Counted from the first letter of the stretch, positions 9,596 to 23,000 are shown. The stretch is 64,000 nt of DNA from Aquila chrysaetos chrysaetos (GCF_900496995.4 NC_044008.1:620001-684000), one strand, 5' to 3'. Notes: generated from the letters alone by a model not told the origin. Translations and numbers: made by a program.

Positions 9596-10483
9596 AGCTG
9601 CGGGCAGCCCCCCGGCACCGGCCCCGCTGCTCCTCCTGCTTGCCACCCTTGCCGGCTGCCCCTGCCCACCGCCCCTGCCCGCCACGCCACAGCCCGGCCA
9701 CGGGCCACAGTAAAGGTCCCTGGAGCCCAGCTTGGTCTGCGCAACCTTCATCCCGCGCACCCGGGGTCTCGCCGCCCGGATCGGGATCCCACGCCGCCCC
9801 ACAGCGCCGTGGGGCTGGGGACGGAGGGACCCAGCCAGGGCCTGGCGTGCACAGGGTGCTGGGGTCACCCAGCTGCTGACCACCACGGGGTGCCTGGATG
9901 GGGACCGGGACAGGGACGGGGATGGGGATGGCTCCGGGCAGCGAAAATTTCTGCCAGAGGAACAGCCGGGGCTGGCAGAGTGAACCCTGCAGCGCACCCC
10001 ATGGGACCCCCGTAGCCCCCACAGGACCCCACTGCCTTTGGGAGACCCCCAGCACCCCAGTGGGGCTCCTGTAGTCCCAGAGGGACCCCGTGGCCCATGT
10101 GGGACCCCTGTGATGCCCAGCGGTCCCCCATGGCCTTAGGGAGAGCCTGTGACCCACATGGGACCCCCATGGACGCAAGAGGATCCCCATGGTCCCAGTG
10201 GGATCCCCCCTGGTTCTTGTGGAACCCCTATGGCCCCCCTAGGACCCCTATGGTCCCCATGGGACCCCCATGGCCTATGTGAGACCCTCATCGCCCCCAG
10301 CAACTCCCCCCCCCAACCCCGCAGACCCCCTATGGTTCTGCAGGACTCCCATGCCCCAGGACCAGCATCTCCTATGATGACTCCCGCAGCGGGGCAGCCC
10401 CATGCCCGTGGCTGCCTGCATCCCCACACCGTCCCCATCCCCACGTCCCCGTCCAGGGCTGCCCAGCGCAGTTTGTTGTGCGG
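9596..10483. other. Spacer between lectin and ODF3B, with a degenerate tandem repeat
   Basis: No gene is seen. From about 9995 to 10300 GGGACCCC(C/T)(A/G)TGG words recur every 20-27 bp. There is no good AATAAA after the lectin stop. GTAAAG near 9712 is not convincing. Confidence 0.5.
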
Positions 10484-10496
10484 GTGCCATAGTAAC
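10484..10496 (+). promoter_or_regulatory. RFX X-box upstream of ODF3B
   Basis: GTGCCATAGTAAC fits the RFX X-box (GTNRCC, short spacer, RGNAAC). It lies about 40 bp before a plausible non-coding exon donor (CAGG|GTAAGG at about 10535-10541). RFX factors drive ciliary and spermatid genes, which suits ODF3B. Confidence 0.5.
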
Positions 10497-10559
10497 TGGG
10501 GGAGGAGAGCCCGGCCAGAGCTCAGCACTGCTCAGGGTAAGGGATCTCAGCCCCACCAG

Positions 10560-10830
10560 GACCCCCAGGGCTGGGGGTGCATCTCTGGGGTCCCAGGGGC
10601 TGCATCCACGGGGTGCTGGGGGCTGCATCCCTGGGGTATTGGGGGCTGTATATACAGGGTGCTGTATCCATGGGGTGCTGCGGGTGCATCACAGGGTGCT
10701 GGGGGTTGCATCTGGAGGGGATTGAGGGGCTGCATCCCTGGGGTGCTGGGTGGGCTTCACCCCTGGGGTGCTGGGGGCTGCATCCCTGGGGTGCTGGGGT
10801 TTCTTCCCTGGGGCTGTCAGGGCTGTCATC
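10560..10830. repeat. 24-bp minisatellite in the ODF3B 5' intron
   Basis: Units such as GGGGCTGCATCCCTGGGGTG plus CTGG are repeated about 11 times with small length changes, between the candidate 5' exon and the ATG exon. Confidence 0.8.
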
Positions 10831-10843
10831 CCCGGGGTGATGA

Positions 10844-12959
<2,116 letters not shown>

Positions 12960-13388
12960 GGAGGGGGTGCGGGGCGGCCGTGGGGCCACGGGCAATGGAG
13001 ACAACCGATGCCAAAAGATCGTTGCCTTCAGCCAGAGTCGCTCTCCTGCTCTCCTCGCGTCCTGCCGCGTCGCCCGGCCGGGACTGCCCCGTCCCGCTCG
13101 GCCCTGGGTTGGGCAGCACCACCCGGACACCGCGGCCATCCCAGGGGGGTCGGGGAGCACTGGCCCCCCGCGAGCTGCCCTGTGCCCTTCTGTCCCAGAG
13201 GAGACCCTGGCGAGGCCACAGGGAGGGAAGCAGGGCTGAGCTCTGGCCCCATAGCCCCACAACTGGGGCAGTGCATGCCAGGGATGGAGGATGTGCTGCC
13301 CACATGGGTACCAGCCCTCTCCCTGCTCCAGCCCCATCCCCGCCACCTGCCCGGAGCACCCGGCTGACACTTTCTGGCTGGTCATGCT
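12960..13388. other. ODF3B 3' region, no further gene seen
   Basis: Sequence after the ODF3B stop with no AATAAA and no recognised exon or repeat. Confidence 0.45.
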
Positions 13389-13552
13389 ATCCCATCCCAT
13401 CCCATCCCATCCTGTCCCACTCCATCCCGTCCTGTCCCGTCCCATCCCATCCCACCCCATCCCATCCCACTCCATCCTGTCCTGTCCCGTCCCATCCCAC
13501 TCTATCCCACCCCATCCCAACCCATCCCATCCCATTCCGTCCCATCCCGCCC
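13389..13552. repeat. CCATC pentanucleotide microsatellite
   Basis: CCATC/CCGTC/CCACT pentamers in tandem for about 160 bp, between ODF3B and the LTR that follows. Confidence 0.9.
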
Positions 13553-13647
13553 CGCAGCCGGGGGTTGCCGCAGTCCCGGTCCCTCGGAGCAGCCCGTCCT
13601 GCTGGCCGAGGGGCTCCGGCCCAACCCTGCTCTGGGGGCAGCCGCAG

Positions 13648-14220
13648 TGTCGTGGTTTAACCCCAGCCAGCAACTAAGCACCACGCAGCCGCTCGCTCAC
13701 TCCCCACCACCCAGTGGGATGGGGAAAAAGAAGTAAAACTCGTGGGTTGAGATAAGAGCAGTTTAATAGAACAGAAAAGAAGAAACTAATAATGATAACG
13801 ATAACACTAATAAAATGACAACAGTAATAATAAAAGGATTGGACTGTACAAATGATGCACAGTGCAATTGCTCACCACCCTCCGATCGACGCCCAGTTAG
13901 TCCCCGAGTGGCGATCCCCCCCCCCCCCACTCCCCCCAGTTCCTATACTGGATGTGACGTCACACGGTACGGAATGTCCCTTTGGCCAGTTTGGGTCAGC
14001 TGTCCTGGCTGTGTCCCCTCCCAACTTCTTGTGTCCCTCCAGCTTTCTCGCTGGCTGGGCGTGAGAAGCTGAAAAATCTTTGAATTTAGGCTAAATATTA
14101 CTCAGCAACAACTGAAAACATCAGTGTGTTATCAACATTCTTCTCACACTGAACTCAAAACATAGCACTGTACCAGCTGCTAGGAAGACAATTAACTCTA
14201 TCCCAGCTGAAACTAGGACA
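13648..14220 (-). mobile_element. Solitary endogenous-retrovirus LTR, minus orientation
   Basis: A single LTR of about 573 bp with TG...CA ends (TGTCCTAGTTTC at its 5' end on the minus strand, ACCACGACA at its 3' end). No internal retroviral sequence is seen on either side, so it is a solo LTR fossil. A second copy of the same family is at 28704-29288, similar in length and order and differing by a small percentage. The flanking bases do not show a convincing target duplication. Family naming would need a repeat library. The 5-bp duplication at the sister copy suggests an ERV1- or ERVL-type integrase. Confidence 0.85.
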
Positions 14221-15035
14221 CACGGGGACACGGGGCCCGAGGCCAGAGCTGGGGCAAAAGAGGGCACGGAGGACCTGGGGACCTCCTGTGCCCTGGGGGG
14301 CCACCAAGTCCCCTGACCCCCCCCCGCCCAAGACCCCTCATCCCCCATCCTTCCTTTCGCTGCCAATGTCCTCGCAAAAGCCCATCCCCAGCCACGACCC
14401 CCTGAGCAACAGGGGGGGGGGTCTGCCACCGGTGTTCCTCGTCCCACTCCCTGTCCCCGTCCCAGCTCTGACCACAGGTCCCCACGCCGGCCACTCACCG
14501 CCCCCCCCCGTGACCCCAGAGCTCTTGGCCCCTCGGCAGGCGCCCACCCCTGTCCATCCAACCCCCCAGGGCCGGGGCCACCCCAGTGGCTGTGGGGGTC
14601 ACCGAGACCCCACGCAGGATCTCGGGGTGTGAGGTGGCACTGGGGGCACCAGCCAGGGAGGGGGCACTCCTCAGCGAAGTGCCATGGGACACCCCCCCCG
14701 TGCTGAGGGTGCCGTGGGTGCTGCACGTGCCGCGGGCGTCACGGGTGCCGTGGGTGCCGTGGGAGGGGATGCCGAGGGCTGTGCGGGACCCAAGGCAGTG
14801 GTGGCCACGCAGGGTCCTCGGGCATCGCCTGGGGTTGCCCCGTGGGGAATTGGGGGGGACTGGGGGGGACGGGGGGGGGGGGCAGCCCTGCCACCCACCC
14901 GCTCCAGCCTCTCCCCGCCTGGCCCGACCCTCGCTCGCTGCCCCTGGGGACAGAGTCCAGCGCCGGAGACGCCTCCCTGCCGCGGGCACGGGGCCAGCCT
15001 GGGCAGGAGCGGGTGCCGGCCGTGTGGGATCGGGG
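14221..15035. other. TYMP upstream region
   Basis: Between the solo LTR and the TYMP ATG. GC- and C-rich, with GTGCCGTGGGTGC-type short repeats near 14700-14770. No conserved exon, TATA box or transposon was recognised. Confidence 0.4.
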
Positions 15036-18000
15036 ATGGCCGCCCAGGCCTCCCTCCCGGTCCTCATCGGCAAGAAGCGGGATGGCGAGCGGCTGGAGGA
15101 GGAGGAGATCCAGAGCTTCGTCCGCGGCGTGACGGATGGCACCGCGCAGCAGGGCCAGATCGGTGGGCGCACGGCGGGGCGGGGGGACGGTCGGGGGGGG
15201 GGAGGCAGAAGGGGGGTCGTGGCCGCGGGACATGGCAGGGGACGCAGCCGAGGGCACGGTGGGGGCCGTGGCACAGGGATGTGGTGGGGAACGTGGCGGA
15301 GGCGTGGGCGGCACAGACCCGGGGGTGACATCACCGCGGGACCCGGCGCGGGGACGTGGCCGAGGCCGGCGCGGTGGAACACATGGGGGGACATGGGTGG
15401 GGGTCCCCAGCAGCGGGTGGGGGACAGGGGACCACAGCAGGATGGCGAGGCGAGCCCTGGGATGTGGCAGGGGGACACGGCTGGGGACCACCCGGGGGGG
15501 ACAAGAGGGAGACTCCCGGGATGGGGCAAGGATGCCAGAGCCGGGGGCTGCAGGGCCCTGTGGTGGGCTCCCGGGGAGGGCGGCAATGGGGGGGGGGGGA
15601 TCACCCCCACCCACCCACTGTGCCCCCCCCAGGTGCCATGCTGATGGCCATCCGGCTGCGGGGCATGGACGCGGCGGAGACGCTGTCGCTGACGCGGGCC
15701 ATGGCGGCCTCGGGGCGGGCGCTGGCCTGGCCCCCCGCCTGGCGGGGGCTGCTGGTGGACAAGCACTCCACGGGCGGCGTGGGGGACAAGGTCAGCCTGG
15801 CCCTGGCCCCCGCCCTGGCTGCCTGCGGCTGCAAGGTGAGCGGGGGGGGGGGGGGGGGGAACAACACACGGGCCGACGGGGTCCCCACGCCCCCCCCCCC
15901 CCCTGAACACCCCTGTGCCCACCCACCCCTCGCACCCGCAGGTGCCCATGATCAGCGGCCGGGGTCTGGGCCACACCGGGGGCACGCTGGACAAGCTGGA
16001 GGCCATCCCCGGCTTCCGCGTCTCCCAGAGCCCCGAGCAGGTGAGGGACGGGGACGCGGCCACCGCCACGCCGTCACCCCGCGGGCACGGGGGGGACGGG
16101 GTGTCGGGATGCCGACGGGAGGTCCCACCAGATGCAGAGCATCCTGGAGCGGGTGGGCTGCTGCATCGTGGGGCAGAGCGAGGAGCTGGCGCCGGCTGAC
16201 CGGGTGCTGTACGGCCTGCGGGACGTCACCGCCACCGTCGACAGCCTGCCCCTCATCACAGGTATGGGGTACGGGGGGGGGGGGGGGGGGCCGGGGTCGG
16301 GCACGCCGGCTCCGGGCACGGCCAGGGAGGGGGTACGCGGTGGGATGAAGGCAGCGGGATCCCAGCGAGGGTACCCCGGCGCCAGCCTCCATCCTGAGCA
16401 AGAAGGCAGCGGAGCAGCTGTCGGCGCTGGTGCTGGACGTCAAGTTTGGGAGCGCGGCCCTGTACCCCACACCGGAGAGCGCCCGGGAGTTGGCCCAGAG
16501 CCTGGTGAGCCCCCGGCCCCCCGCCGCAGGGAGCCCGGGACGGTGGGCGCTGGGGCTGAGCCCACCGCTCGCCCTGCCCTGCCTGCAGGTGGCGGTGGGC
16601 GAGCGGCTGGGCATCCGCACGGCGGCCGTGCTGAGCCGCATGGACCAGCCGCTGGGCCGCCGCGTGGGCAACTCGCTGGAGGTGCTGGAAGCCCTGGAGT
16701 GCCTGGAGGGGGGGGGGTCCCCCCGACCTGCGGGAGCTGGTCACCACCCTGGGTCAGCCACGGGGATGGGGGACGGGGTGGGGGGGGACCAGGAGGCCAC
16801 GGCCCGGGGTCCGCACACACAAGCCCCCCGCCCTGCACCCCCCGCCCCCAGCCTCGGGGTCCCCCTCAGCCCCGGCCTGACCCCCCTCCATCGCCCCGGG
16901 GACCTTTCCTGTGTCCCATGTGTCGTCCTCCCCCCGGCCTCAGGGTCTGTCCCCCCCCCCCAGCAGCAGCCCTGTCCCTGCCCACACACCCCAGGGTCCC
17001 CTCCCATGTCCCCGTCCCCCTGACCTGCCTTCCTGCCCCCTCCCCGTCCCCCTATCCCCCAACCCATACCCCCTGGGTCCCCCCCCACCTGCCCCCCAGA
17101 GCCGGTGCTTCACCCCACACTCTCCCACCCACCGCGCCCCGGGGGAGGTGGGGGGGGGGCGGCGAAGCAGGGGTCCCCACGGGCCGGGGTCCCAGCCCGC
17201 GTCCCGCAGGGGGGCTGCTGCTGTGGCAGTGCGGGCTGGCCGGGGCGGCCGAGCGGGGCCGGGAGCGGCTGGGGCGGGCGCTGGACGACGGCTCGGCCCT
17301 GCGCACCTTCGAAGCCATGCTGGGGGCGCAGGGGGTGCCCCCCGCCACCGCCCGACGCCTCTGCACCGGGACCCCCCCCCAGCGCTGCCAGGTCCTGGGG
17401 CAGGCAAGCGTCCGTGAGGAGCTGCCCGCGCCGCGGGGAGGTGAGCGGGGAGGGGGTGGCCCTGCCCTCCCCGGCCCCGCACGCCCCCCACTTCGCCCCA
17501 TGCTCCCCCCGCAGCCCTCGGGGAGGCCGAGGGCTGCCCCAGGGTCCCTCTCCCCGCACACCCCTGCCCCCTCCCCTCCTGCCCCCCACCCTCGTCCTCT
17601 CTCCCCATCACCCTCCGGGGTGCTCAGGGCTCCCCTGGCTTATTCCCCCCACGCCGGGGTCCCTGCCTGCACCCCCTGCCCCACGTCCCCCGTGCCTGGG
17701 GCTCCCCACACCCCCCACAACCCTCAGGCTCCCCATTCCCCAGCCCCCCGGGGGTCCCTGCCTGCACCCCCTGCCCCACATCCCCTGTGCCCGGGGCTCC
17801 CCACACTCCCCCCCACCCCAGACCGTGCACCTCTTGGGGTCCCTGTGTCCCCATTCTCCCCACCCTGGGGTCCCTGCCTGCACCCCCTGCCCCACATCCC
17901 CTGAAGGAGGGGGTCCCCACACACCCCAGCCCCCGCACCCCTCGGGCCCACTCCCAACCCCCCCTCCTTGACCCCCCCGCCCCCGGCCCAGGCTGGGTGC

Positions 18001-18415
18001 AGCAGGTAGAAGCCCTGCCGCTGGCCCACGTCCTCCACGACCTGGGGGCCGGCCGGGCGCGGGCCGGGGACCCCATCAACCCCCGGGTGGGCGCCGAGCT
18101 GCTGGTGGCCGTGGGGCAGCGCCTGCGGGAAGGTAACCGGGGGTGGGGAGGAGGGTTGCCGGGCCCCCTCCCCCGTGACCCCCCCGCCCACGGCCGGCCC
18201 TGCCCGCAGGCGAGCCCTGGCTGCGGGTGCACCACGACGGGGTCCTGGGCGCGGGGGGGCGCGGGGCCCTGCAGGCCGCCCTGCGCCTGGCCCCGGGGCC
18301 GCCCCCCGCCCCTCCGCCCCGACTGGCCGAGATCATCCTGCCCCCCGGACCCCCGGGCCCCCCGGCAGAGGCAGGGACCGCGGGGGCCCCCCCGGCCCGC
18401 CGGGACGGGCGGTGA
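15036..18415 (+). CDS. TYMP: Thymidine phosphorylase
   Basis: Cytosolic enzyme that splits thymidine or deoxyuridine with phosphate. The exons are 15036-15162, 15633-15835, 15942-16040, 16132-16261, 16386-16504, 16589-16752, 17210-17440, 17992-18132 and 18210-18415. The product is about 472 aa (human 482). The N-terminal domain has [15 protein letters not shown]. The family signature is [16 protein letters not shown]. The phosphate/base-binding region is [14 protein letters not shown] followed by SILSKK. Exon 6 is one base too long for its phases. Near its end a run of ten G (16708-16717) puts the following [11 protein letters not shown] segment out of frame, and nine G would restore it. The conserved protein before and after favours a homopolymer sequencing error or polymorphism over a dead gene. 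The neighbours (ODF3B, SCO2) match mammals. Confidence 0.93.
17600..17905. repeat. Tandem repeat in TYMP intron 7
   Basis: GGGTCCCTGCCTGCACCCCC followed by TGCCCCACATCCCC recurs at about 17660, 17755 and 17870, with GGGGCTCCCCACAC between copies. Confidence 0.75.
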
Positions 18416-18700
18416 AGCCGCGCTCCTGCCCGCTCCTGCCCGCTCCCGCCCGCGCCGGGCCGGCGTCACGTGGTCACGACCGCATCGCCCCGCCCCCTCC
18501 CCGCGGTCACGGTCCCGCCGGGCGCGGCGGCGCCCCCTGGCGGAGGCGCGGCGGGACGCGCAGGCGCGCATGCGCCCTGCTCGCCCCGCCCCTTTCGCGT
18601 GTGTCCGTCCCGCCCACCCACTCCCCGGTGCTTCCGCTTCCGGGAGTAGCGGCGCGGCGCGCAGCGTAGGCGGGACGGGGGCCGGGGTCAGAGGGCAAAG
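18416..18700 (+). promoter_or_regulatory. CpG-rich SCO2 promoter with NRF1, GABP and E-box sites
   Basis: This is the spacer between the TYMP stop and the SCO2 5' region. An E-box CACGTG lies at 18467-18472, a perfect NRF1 core GCGCATGCGC at 18566-18575, and ETS/GABP-type CTTCCG plus CTTCCGG at 18631-18642. NRF1 and GABP (NRF-2) are the standard activators of nuclear genes for the respiratory chain. A possible non-coding exon ends before GTCAGT at 18701. Confidence 0.55.
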
Positions 18701-19000
18701 GTCAGTGGGGGCGGCGGAGGGCACCGGTGGGGGGGTGGCGGGCGGAAGGGTGGGGTCAAAGGGCGGCGGGTGGGAGGGGGCGGCCGGGCTGGGACCCAAG
18801 GGCGCCTGCAGGGATGGGGGGGGGGTCAAAGGGCACCGGTGGGGCGGGGCTGGGGGTCAGAGGGCAGCGAAGGGGGGGTGAGGTGAGGGGTCAAGGCGCA
18901 GCAGGGGGGCAGGAGGTCAAAGGGCAGCAGCAGGAGGGGGGGGGCAGGGCCGGGGGAGTCAAAGGGCAGCAGGGGCGGTGGGGTGAAGGGTCAAGGGTCA
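18692..19000 (+). promoter_or_regulatory. Array of DR1-type nuclear-receptor sites
   Basis: Perfect direct repeats with 1-bp spacing occur at 18692-18704 (AGGGCA-A-AGGTCA), 18914-18926 (AGGTCA-A-AGGGCA) and 18988-19000 (GGGTCA-A-GGGTCA). Near-matches of GGGTCAAAGGGC occur at about 18753, 18823, 18855 and 18957. The array is embedded in G-rich tandem-like sequence just upstream of the SCO2 coding exon. DR1 is the binding form for HNF4 and PPAR/RXR. Binding is not shown. Confidence 0.5.
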
Positions 19001-19109
19001 CCAGGTGGAGCAGTGGTGGGGCCAGCGGGTGGCAGGCACAGGGCGGGGGGCAGAGGGCAGCAGGCCGTGTTCCCCCCCTCGCCATCGCGCCCCTCCCCGC
19101 AGCCCCACC

Positions 19110-19847
19110 ATGTTCCGGGCCCTGCTGCCCGCCCGCCGCCTGCTGCCCGCCCGCCGCCCGCCGCTCCCCCGCCGCAACCTGGCGGCGCGGGCGGCGGCGG
19201 GGGAAGGGCTGCCGCTGGGACGGCGTTTGGCGGTGGTGGCGGCGGCGGGGTCGGCGGCGGCGGCGGCGTGGCTGTACCTGCGGGAGGAGAAGGGGCGGCG
19301 GCAGCGGGCGCGGCGGCGGGCGGAGCTGCGGGCGTTGGCGCTGGGCCAGGGCGACTTCCGGCTGCTGGACCAGGAGGGGCGTCCGCGGCGGAAGGCCGAC
19401 TTCCGCGGGCAGTGGGTGCTGCTCTACTTCGGCTTCACCCACTGCCCCGACGTCTGCCCCGAGGAGCTGGAGAAGCTGAGCCGAGCCGTGGAGCTGCTGG
19501 AGCGGGAGCCGGGCCTTCCTCCCCTCCAGCCCCTCTTCATCACCGTCGACCCCCAGCGCGACGACGTGGCGGCCGTGAAGCGTTACGTCCGGGATTTTCA
19601 CCCCCGGCTCCTGGGGTTGACCGGCAGCCCCGAGGAGGTCCGGGCGGCCGCCGACGCCTACCGCGTCTACGCCAGCGCCGGCCCCGAGGACGAGGACGGC
19701 GACTACATCGTGGACCACACCGTCCTCATCTACCTGCTGGGGCCCGACGGGCTCTTCCTCGACTACTACGGACGCAGCAAGACGGACGCCCAGATCGCCC
19801 AGAGCGTCCGCCGGCACATGGAGACCTACGAGCCCCTCCTCGACTGA
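19110..19847 (+). CDS. SCO2: Cytochrome c oxidase assembly protein SCO2
   Basis: Mitochondrial inner-membrane copper chaperone needed to build the CuA site of COX2. The coding region is one exon of 245 aa (human 266), as in mammals, preceded by an acceptor (CCCCGCAG at 19101-19102). The N terminus (about residues 1-40) is rich in R, A and L like a mitochondrial targeting sequence. Residues about 41-57 form one membrane segment ([17 protein letters not shown]). A thioredoxin-like domain follows. The copper ligands are present: CPDVC (C112, C116) and the distal histidine in DYIVDHTV (H203). AATAAA at 19852 overlaps the very short 3' UTR. It converges on NCAPH2. Confidence 0.96.
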   Translation: MFRALLPARRLLPARRPPLPRRNLAARAAAGEGLPLGRRLAVVAAAGSAAAAAWLYLREEKGRRQRARRRAELRALALGQGDFRLLDQEGRPRRKADFRGQWVLLYFGFTHCPDVCPEELEKLSRAVELLEREPGLPPLQPLFITVDPQRDDVAAVKRYVRDFHPRLLGLTGSPEEVRAAADAYRVYASAGPEDEDGDYIVDHTVLIYLLGPDGLFLDYYGRSKTDAQIAQSVRRHMETYEPLLD

Positions 19848-19851
19848 GGAC

Positions 19852-19857
19852 AATAAA
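19852..19857 (+). terminator. SCO2 polyadenylation signal
   Basis: AATAAA 5 bp after the TGA stop of SCO2. The only candidate on this strand before NCAPH2. Confidence 0.8.
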
Positions 19858-20035
19858 TACGCCTGCGCCCCCAAAATGCCTCCCGCGGCTCCGGGTGGGC
19901 GAGGGGGGGGGGGGGGGCACCCCTGTCGTCCCCCAGGCCCGGCCCCAAGAGGAGGGATTGGTGCCAGCCCCCAGGGAAGGGGCTTTTCCCGCCCTGGGGA
20001 CCCCCACCACAGCAGAGCCTTTACCAAAGTAGGGT

Positions 20036-20041
20036 TTTATT
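20036..20041 (-). terminator. NCAPH2 polyadenylation signal
   Basis: AATAAA on the minus strand, 58 bp past the NCAPH2 stop. It is about 180 bp from the SCO2 signal, so the two 3' ends face each other closely. Confidence 0.8.
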
Positions 20042-20098
20042 ACTAAGAGGTGGGGGGGGGGGAGCAGCGAGGGGTACGCAGAGAGGGTGGGTGCTCGC

Positions 20099-23000
20099 TC
20101 AGGGGCAGGCGGAGCGGGGCTGGAAGGCGTGGAAGCGCTCCTGTGGCCGCTGGTAGGTGAGGAGCCGCAGGCGCGCTGTGTCCAGCGCCTCCTCCAGCCC
20201 CGGGTCCTGCGCCAGCTCCACCACGGAGTCGTTAGCCTGGAGGGGAGAGGGACGGAAGGAGAAAGGGAGCGGCGGGTGGGCTCCGCAGACCCCCCTGCTT
20301 TCTGCCCCCCGCACACTTACCAGCTGGAGGGTGGCCAGCATGTAGCGGCACACCTCGAAGGGGGGCTCCCCCGCCACCAGGCTGGCAAAGGACCGCCACT
20401 CGCCCAGGCACCCGCAGCTGCTCACCAGCGCGTCCCCGTAGCCGTGGATGTCGAAGGTGGCTCGCTCCTCCTGCGGGCAGAACGGGCTCAGGCGCCGGGA
20501 GGGGGCTGCCGGTCCCCTGCCCGCCCCGGCCCCCTGCCCGTGTGGGTCCCTGCCTGTTCCTGCAGCAGCGGCCCGATCCTCTCCTCCCAGCAGCGGATGC
20601 GCTGGGACAACTCCGTCTCCTGCGCGTACTTCTGGGAGTTGGCGATGAACAGCTCCTGCGGGGAGAGGGGAGCAGGGACACCCGAACCTTCCCATCGCCT
20701 CCCCCCACCTCGTCATGTCCCTGCCCCATCCCCATGCCATCCCCCTGTCGCAGGCACCTACCACGTTCCTGCGCACCAGCTCCTCGTAGCCCAGTGAGCC
20801 CAGGTCGGGGGGGTCTGCGGGAGGGCAGAGCGTCACCAGCAGCAGCACTGCACAGCCACCCCCTCCCGCCGATCAGCTTCCCCCCCCACCCCGCTGCAGC
20901 ACCGAGGCCGTGGGGCTTGTGCCAAGGGGCGCGCGCTTGCCGGACCCCCACCAGGGCTCACCCAGGGCTCCTTCCCCCAGCTCCTCCGGGCCCTCAGCCT
21001 GGATGTCCTCGTGCTCCATGAAGTCACCTGCCAGGAGGGGAGACGCGCTCAGTGCCCCCCCCCCGGCACCCACCAGCCCCCCTGCCCCGGGCCTGGCCTC
21101 GTCTCGATAAGGGCTGCCAGCACGGCGGGAGGGGGCAGGATGGGACCCCCGGCTGAGGAGGGGGAGTCTGGGGTGCTGAAGTACCTGCTCCTTCATTGCA
21201 GTCAGCCCCGCGTTCCTCCTCCAGCAGATCCGGCTCCTCCTCACACGGCAGTGGCCACAGCGGCTCCTGGTAGAGAACAGCCATAAGCCTCCCCTGCAAG
21301 GGACCCCGTGGCCCACCGGGGCACGCAGGAGGGGTGCAAGGCACCAGGCCAGGAGCCCCCCCTGCCCTAGGTGTCCCCCCCTGCGAGGGCAGGCAGGGGT
21401 CCCAGCGAGCCCAGCTCCCCCCGGCCCTGCCTGGTGCAGTGCCCACTCACCGCCCGGCTCTGCAGCTTCCTCTGCGCTGCCATCCGCAACTTCTGCTCCT
21501 TCCAGTACAGCACCTCCAGCTCTGCGCAGAGACGGGGCGCACAGCCCTGGGGAGCTCCTCTGCACCCCGGGGGGGGACCCAGCCCCTCTAGCCCCCACCT
21601 CCCAGCAAAGCCCCCCGCCGGCACACCGCAGCTGTCGGGGTGCCTGCCCAGGCTCCCCTCACACGGTTTTGGGGCCGCAGGCAGGTGTGATGCCTGCCCT
21701 TCCCCTCCGTCACACCAGTCCCCCGGCCCCCCCCCGGCACACGAGGGGCTCTGCAGCCAGCGGAGGCCAGGTTTGGTTCAGCCGGTTTGCAGGTCTGCCT
21801 TTTGAAAGGGGAAGAGCTGCAAAACCTAGAAATCGCCTGTCATTCCTAAGCTAGAACACCCTCCTCCAGCCCCGACAGCAGGGCTCTCCCGGTGCTGCCT
21901 GTGCCCCCTGCCGCGAGCTCCCCTGGCAGAGCCCTGCCGCCGCGGCTCTGGCTCTGCTCCCTCCCGGGTGTTCGCCCCAGCCTAGGCTCCTCAGCGAGGC
22001 TTCCCACAGCTTTCCAGCCCAAAGCCCACCCAGGGAGGCTGTGCAGCACAGGGCACGGCTGCAGTACAGGGCATGGCTGCGCCTTTGCCTGTGCTCAGAG
22101 CCACGGGCTGGGAGCGGAACGGCACCTCACCGACACGCCCCACCGCGTCCCGCTCACCTGTGAATGTCGGCCCTTTCCTCCTGGTTTTCCTGCTGTCGGC
22201 AACGTTGTTATCTGGGGGAACCAGAGAGGATTAAAGTTACGAACCATCACAGATGCCAACTCCGTCAACGCTCCCAGGGAAGCCAGCAGGGAGAACAGGC
22301 ATGCAAGGGGGGCTAGCAGCAGCAGGCAGCCCTTCGGTGACAGCACCACCGACTGCTGGACTACCGTCGCAGTGTGCAACAAGCCGGTTGTCACCTCCAG
22401 AGCCACCTCCTTTCCCCCCAAAGGCATCCTGGCCATCCCCGGGACAGCCACCAACAGCTCCAGTTCCCAGGGTCTAACGCAGCCTGCTCCGGCCAGGGAA
22501 AGTGCAGCCCCACCGTGGGAGAGGGGGCAAGGCGCACAGCGGGGGCCGCCTCAGCAGCCCGGGAGCAGGGGGGACTCCTGCTCCAACCTCTCCTCCTCCC
22601 CTCGCAGTACAACCCACCCACGTTTATAGTTAGGCCGCTATTATTTGACTCTCCTTCTGCACCTGCTGTAAACGTGTCCTGTTTAACACCCTGCTGAGGT
22701 GGAGAGCTCTGGCCAGCTGCTTCCATCTCAGATAATTTGTCCCTTTCTCCTTGGTGCCTTGGTTAAGGTACAAGCCCAGGCGAGGACATCCTGGGCCAAC
22801 AAAGGCAATTCACATCCCACTCAGTAAATGGGATGGAGTTGCTTGGGCAGCTCCAGCAAGAGCAAGACCGGACCACAGACAGAGGCTGCTACAGGACCAA
22901 AGCCGCTGCTGAACGGGGCCAGCCAGGACTGGAGCACCCATGGCAGAGGGATTTGGGCAAGGCGATTCCTGGCAGAGAAGGATCCTGCTGACAGCCTGGC

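Noticed and set aside
13648-14220. Possible complete provirus between the two LTR copies
   Set aside because: The copies are 15 kb apart in different gene contexts with only host genes between them, and the right copy has its own target duplication. They are two solo LTRs.
16132-17904. 590-codon plus frame running through TYMP introns
   Set aside because: It starts with a real TYMP exon but then reads through clear donors into proline-rich intron sequence.
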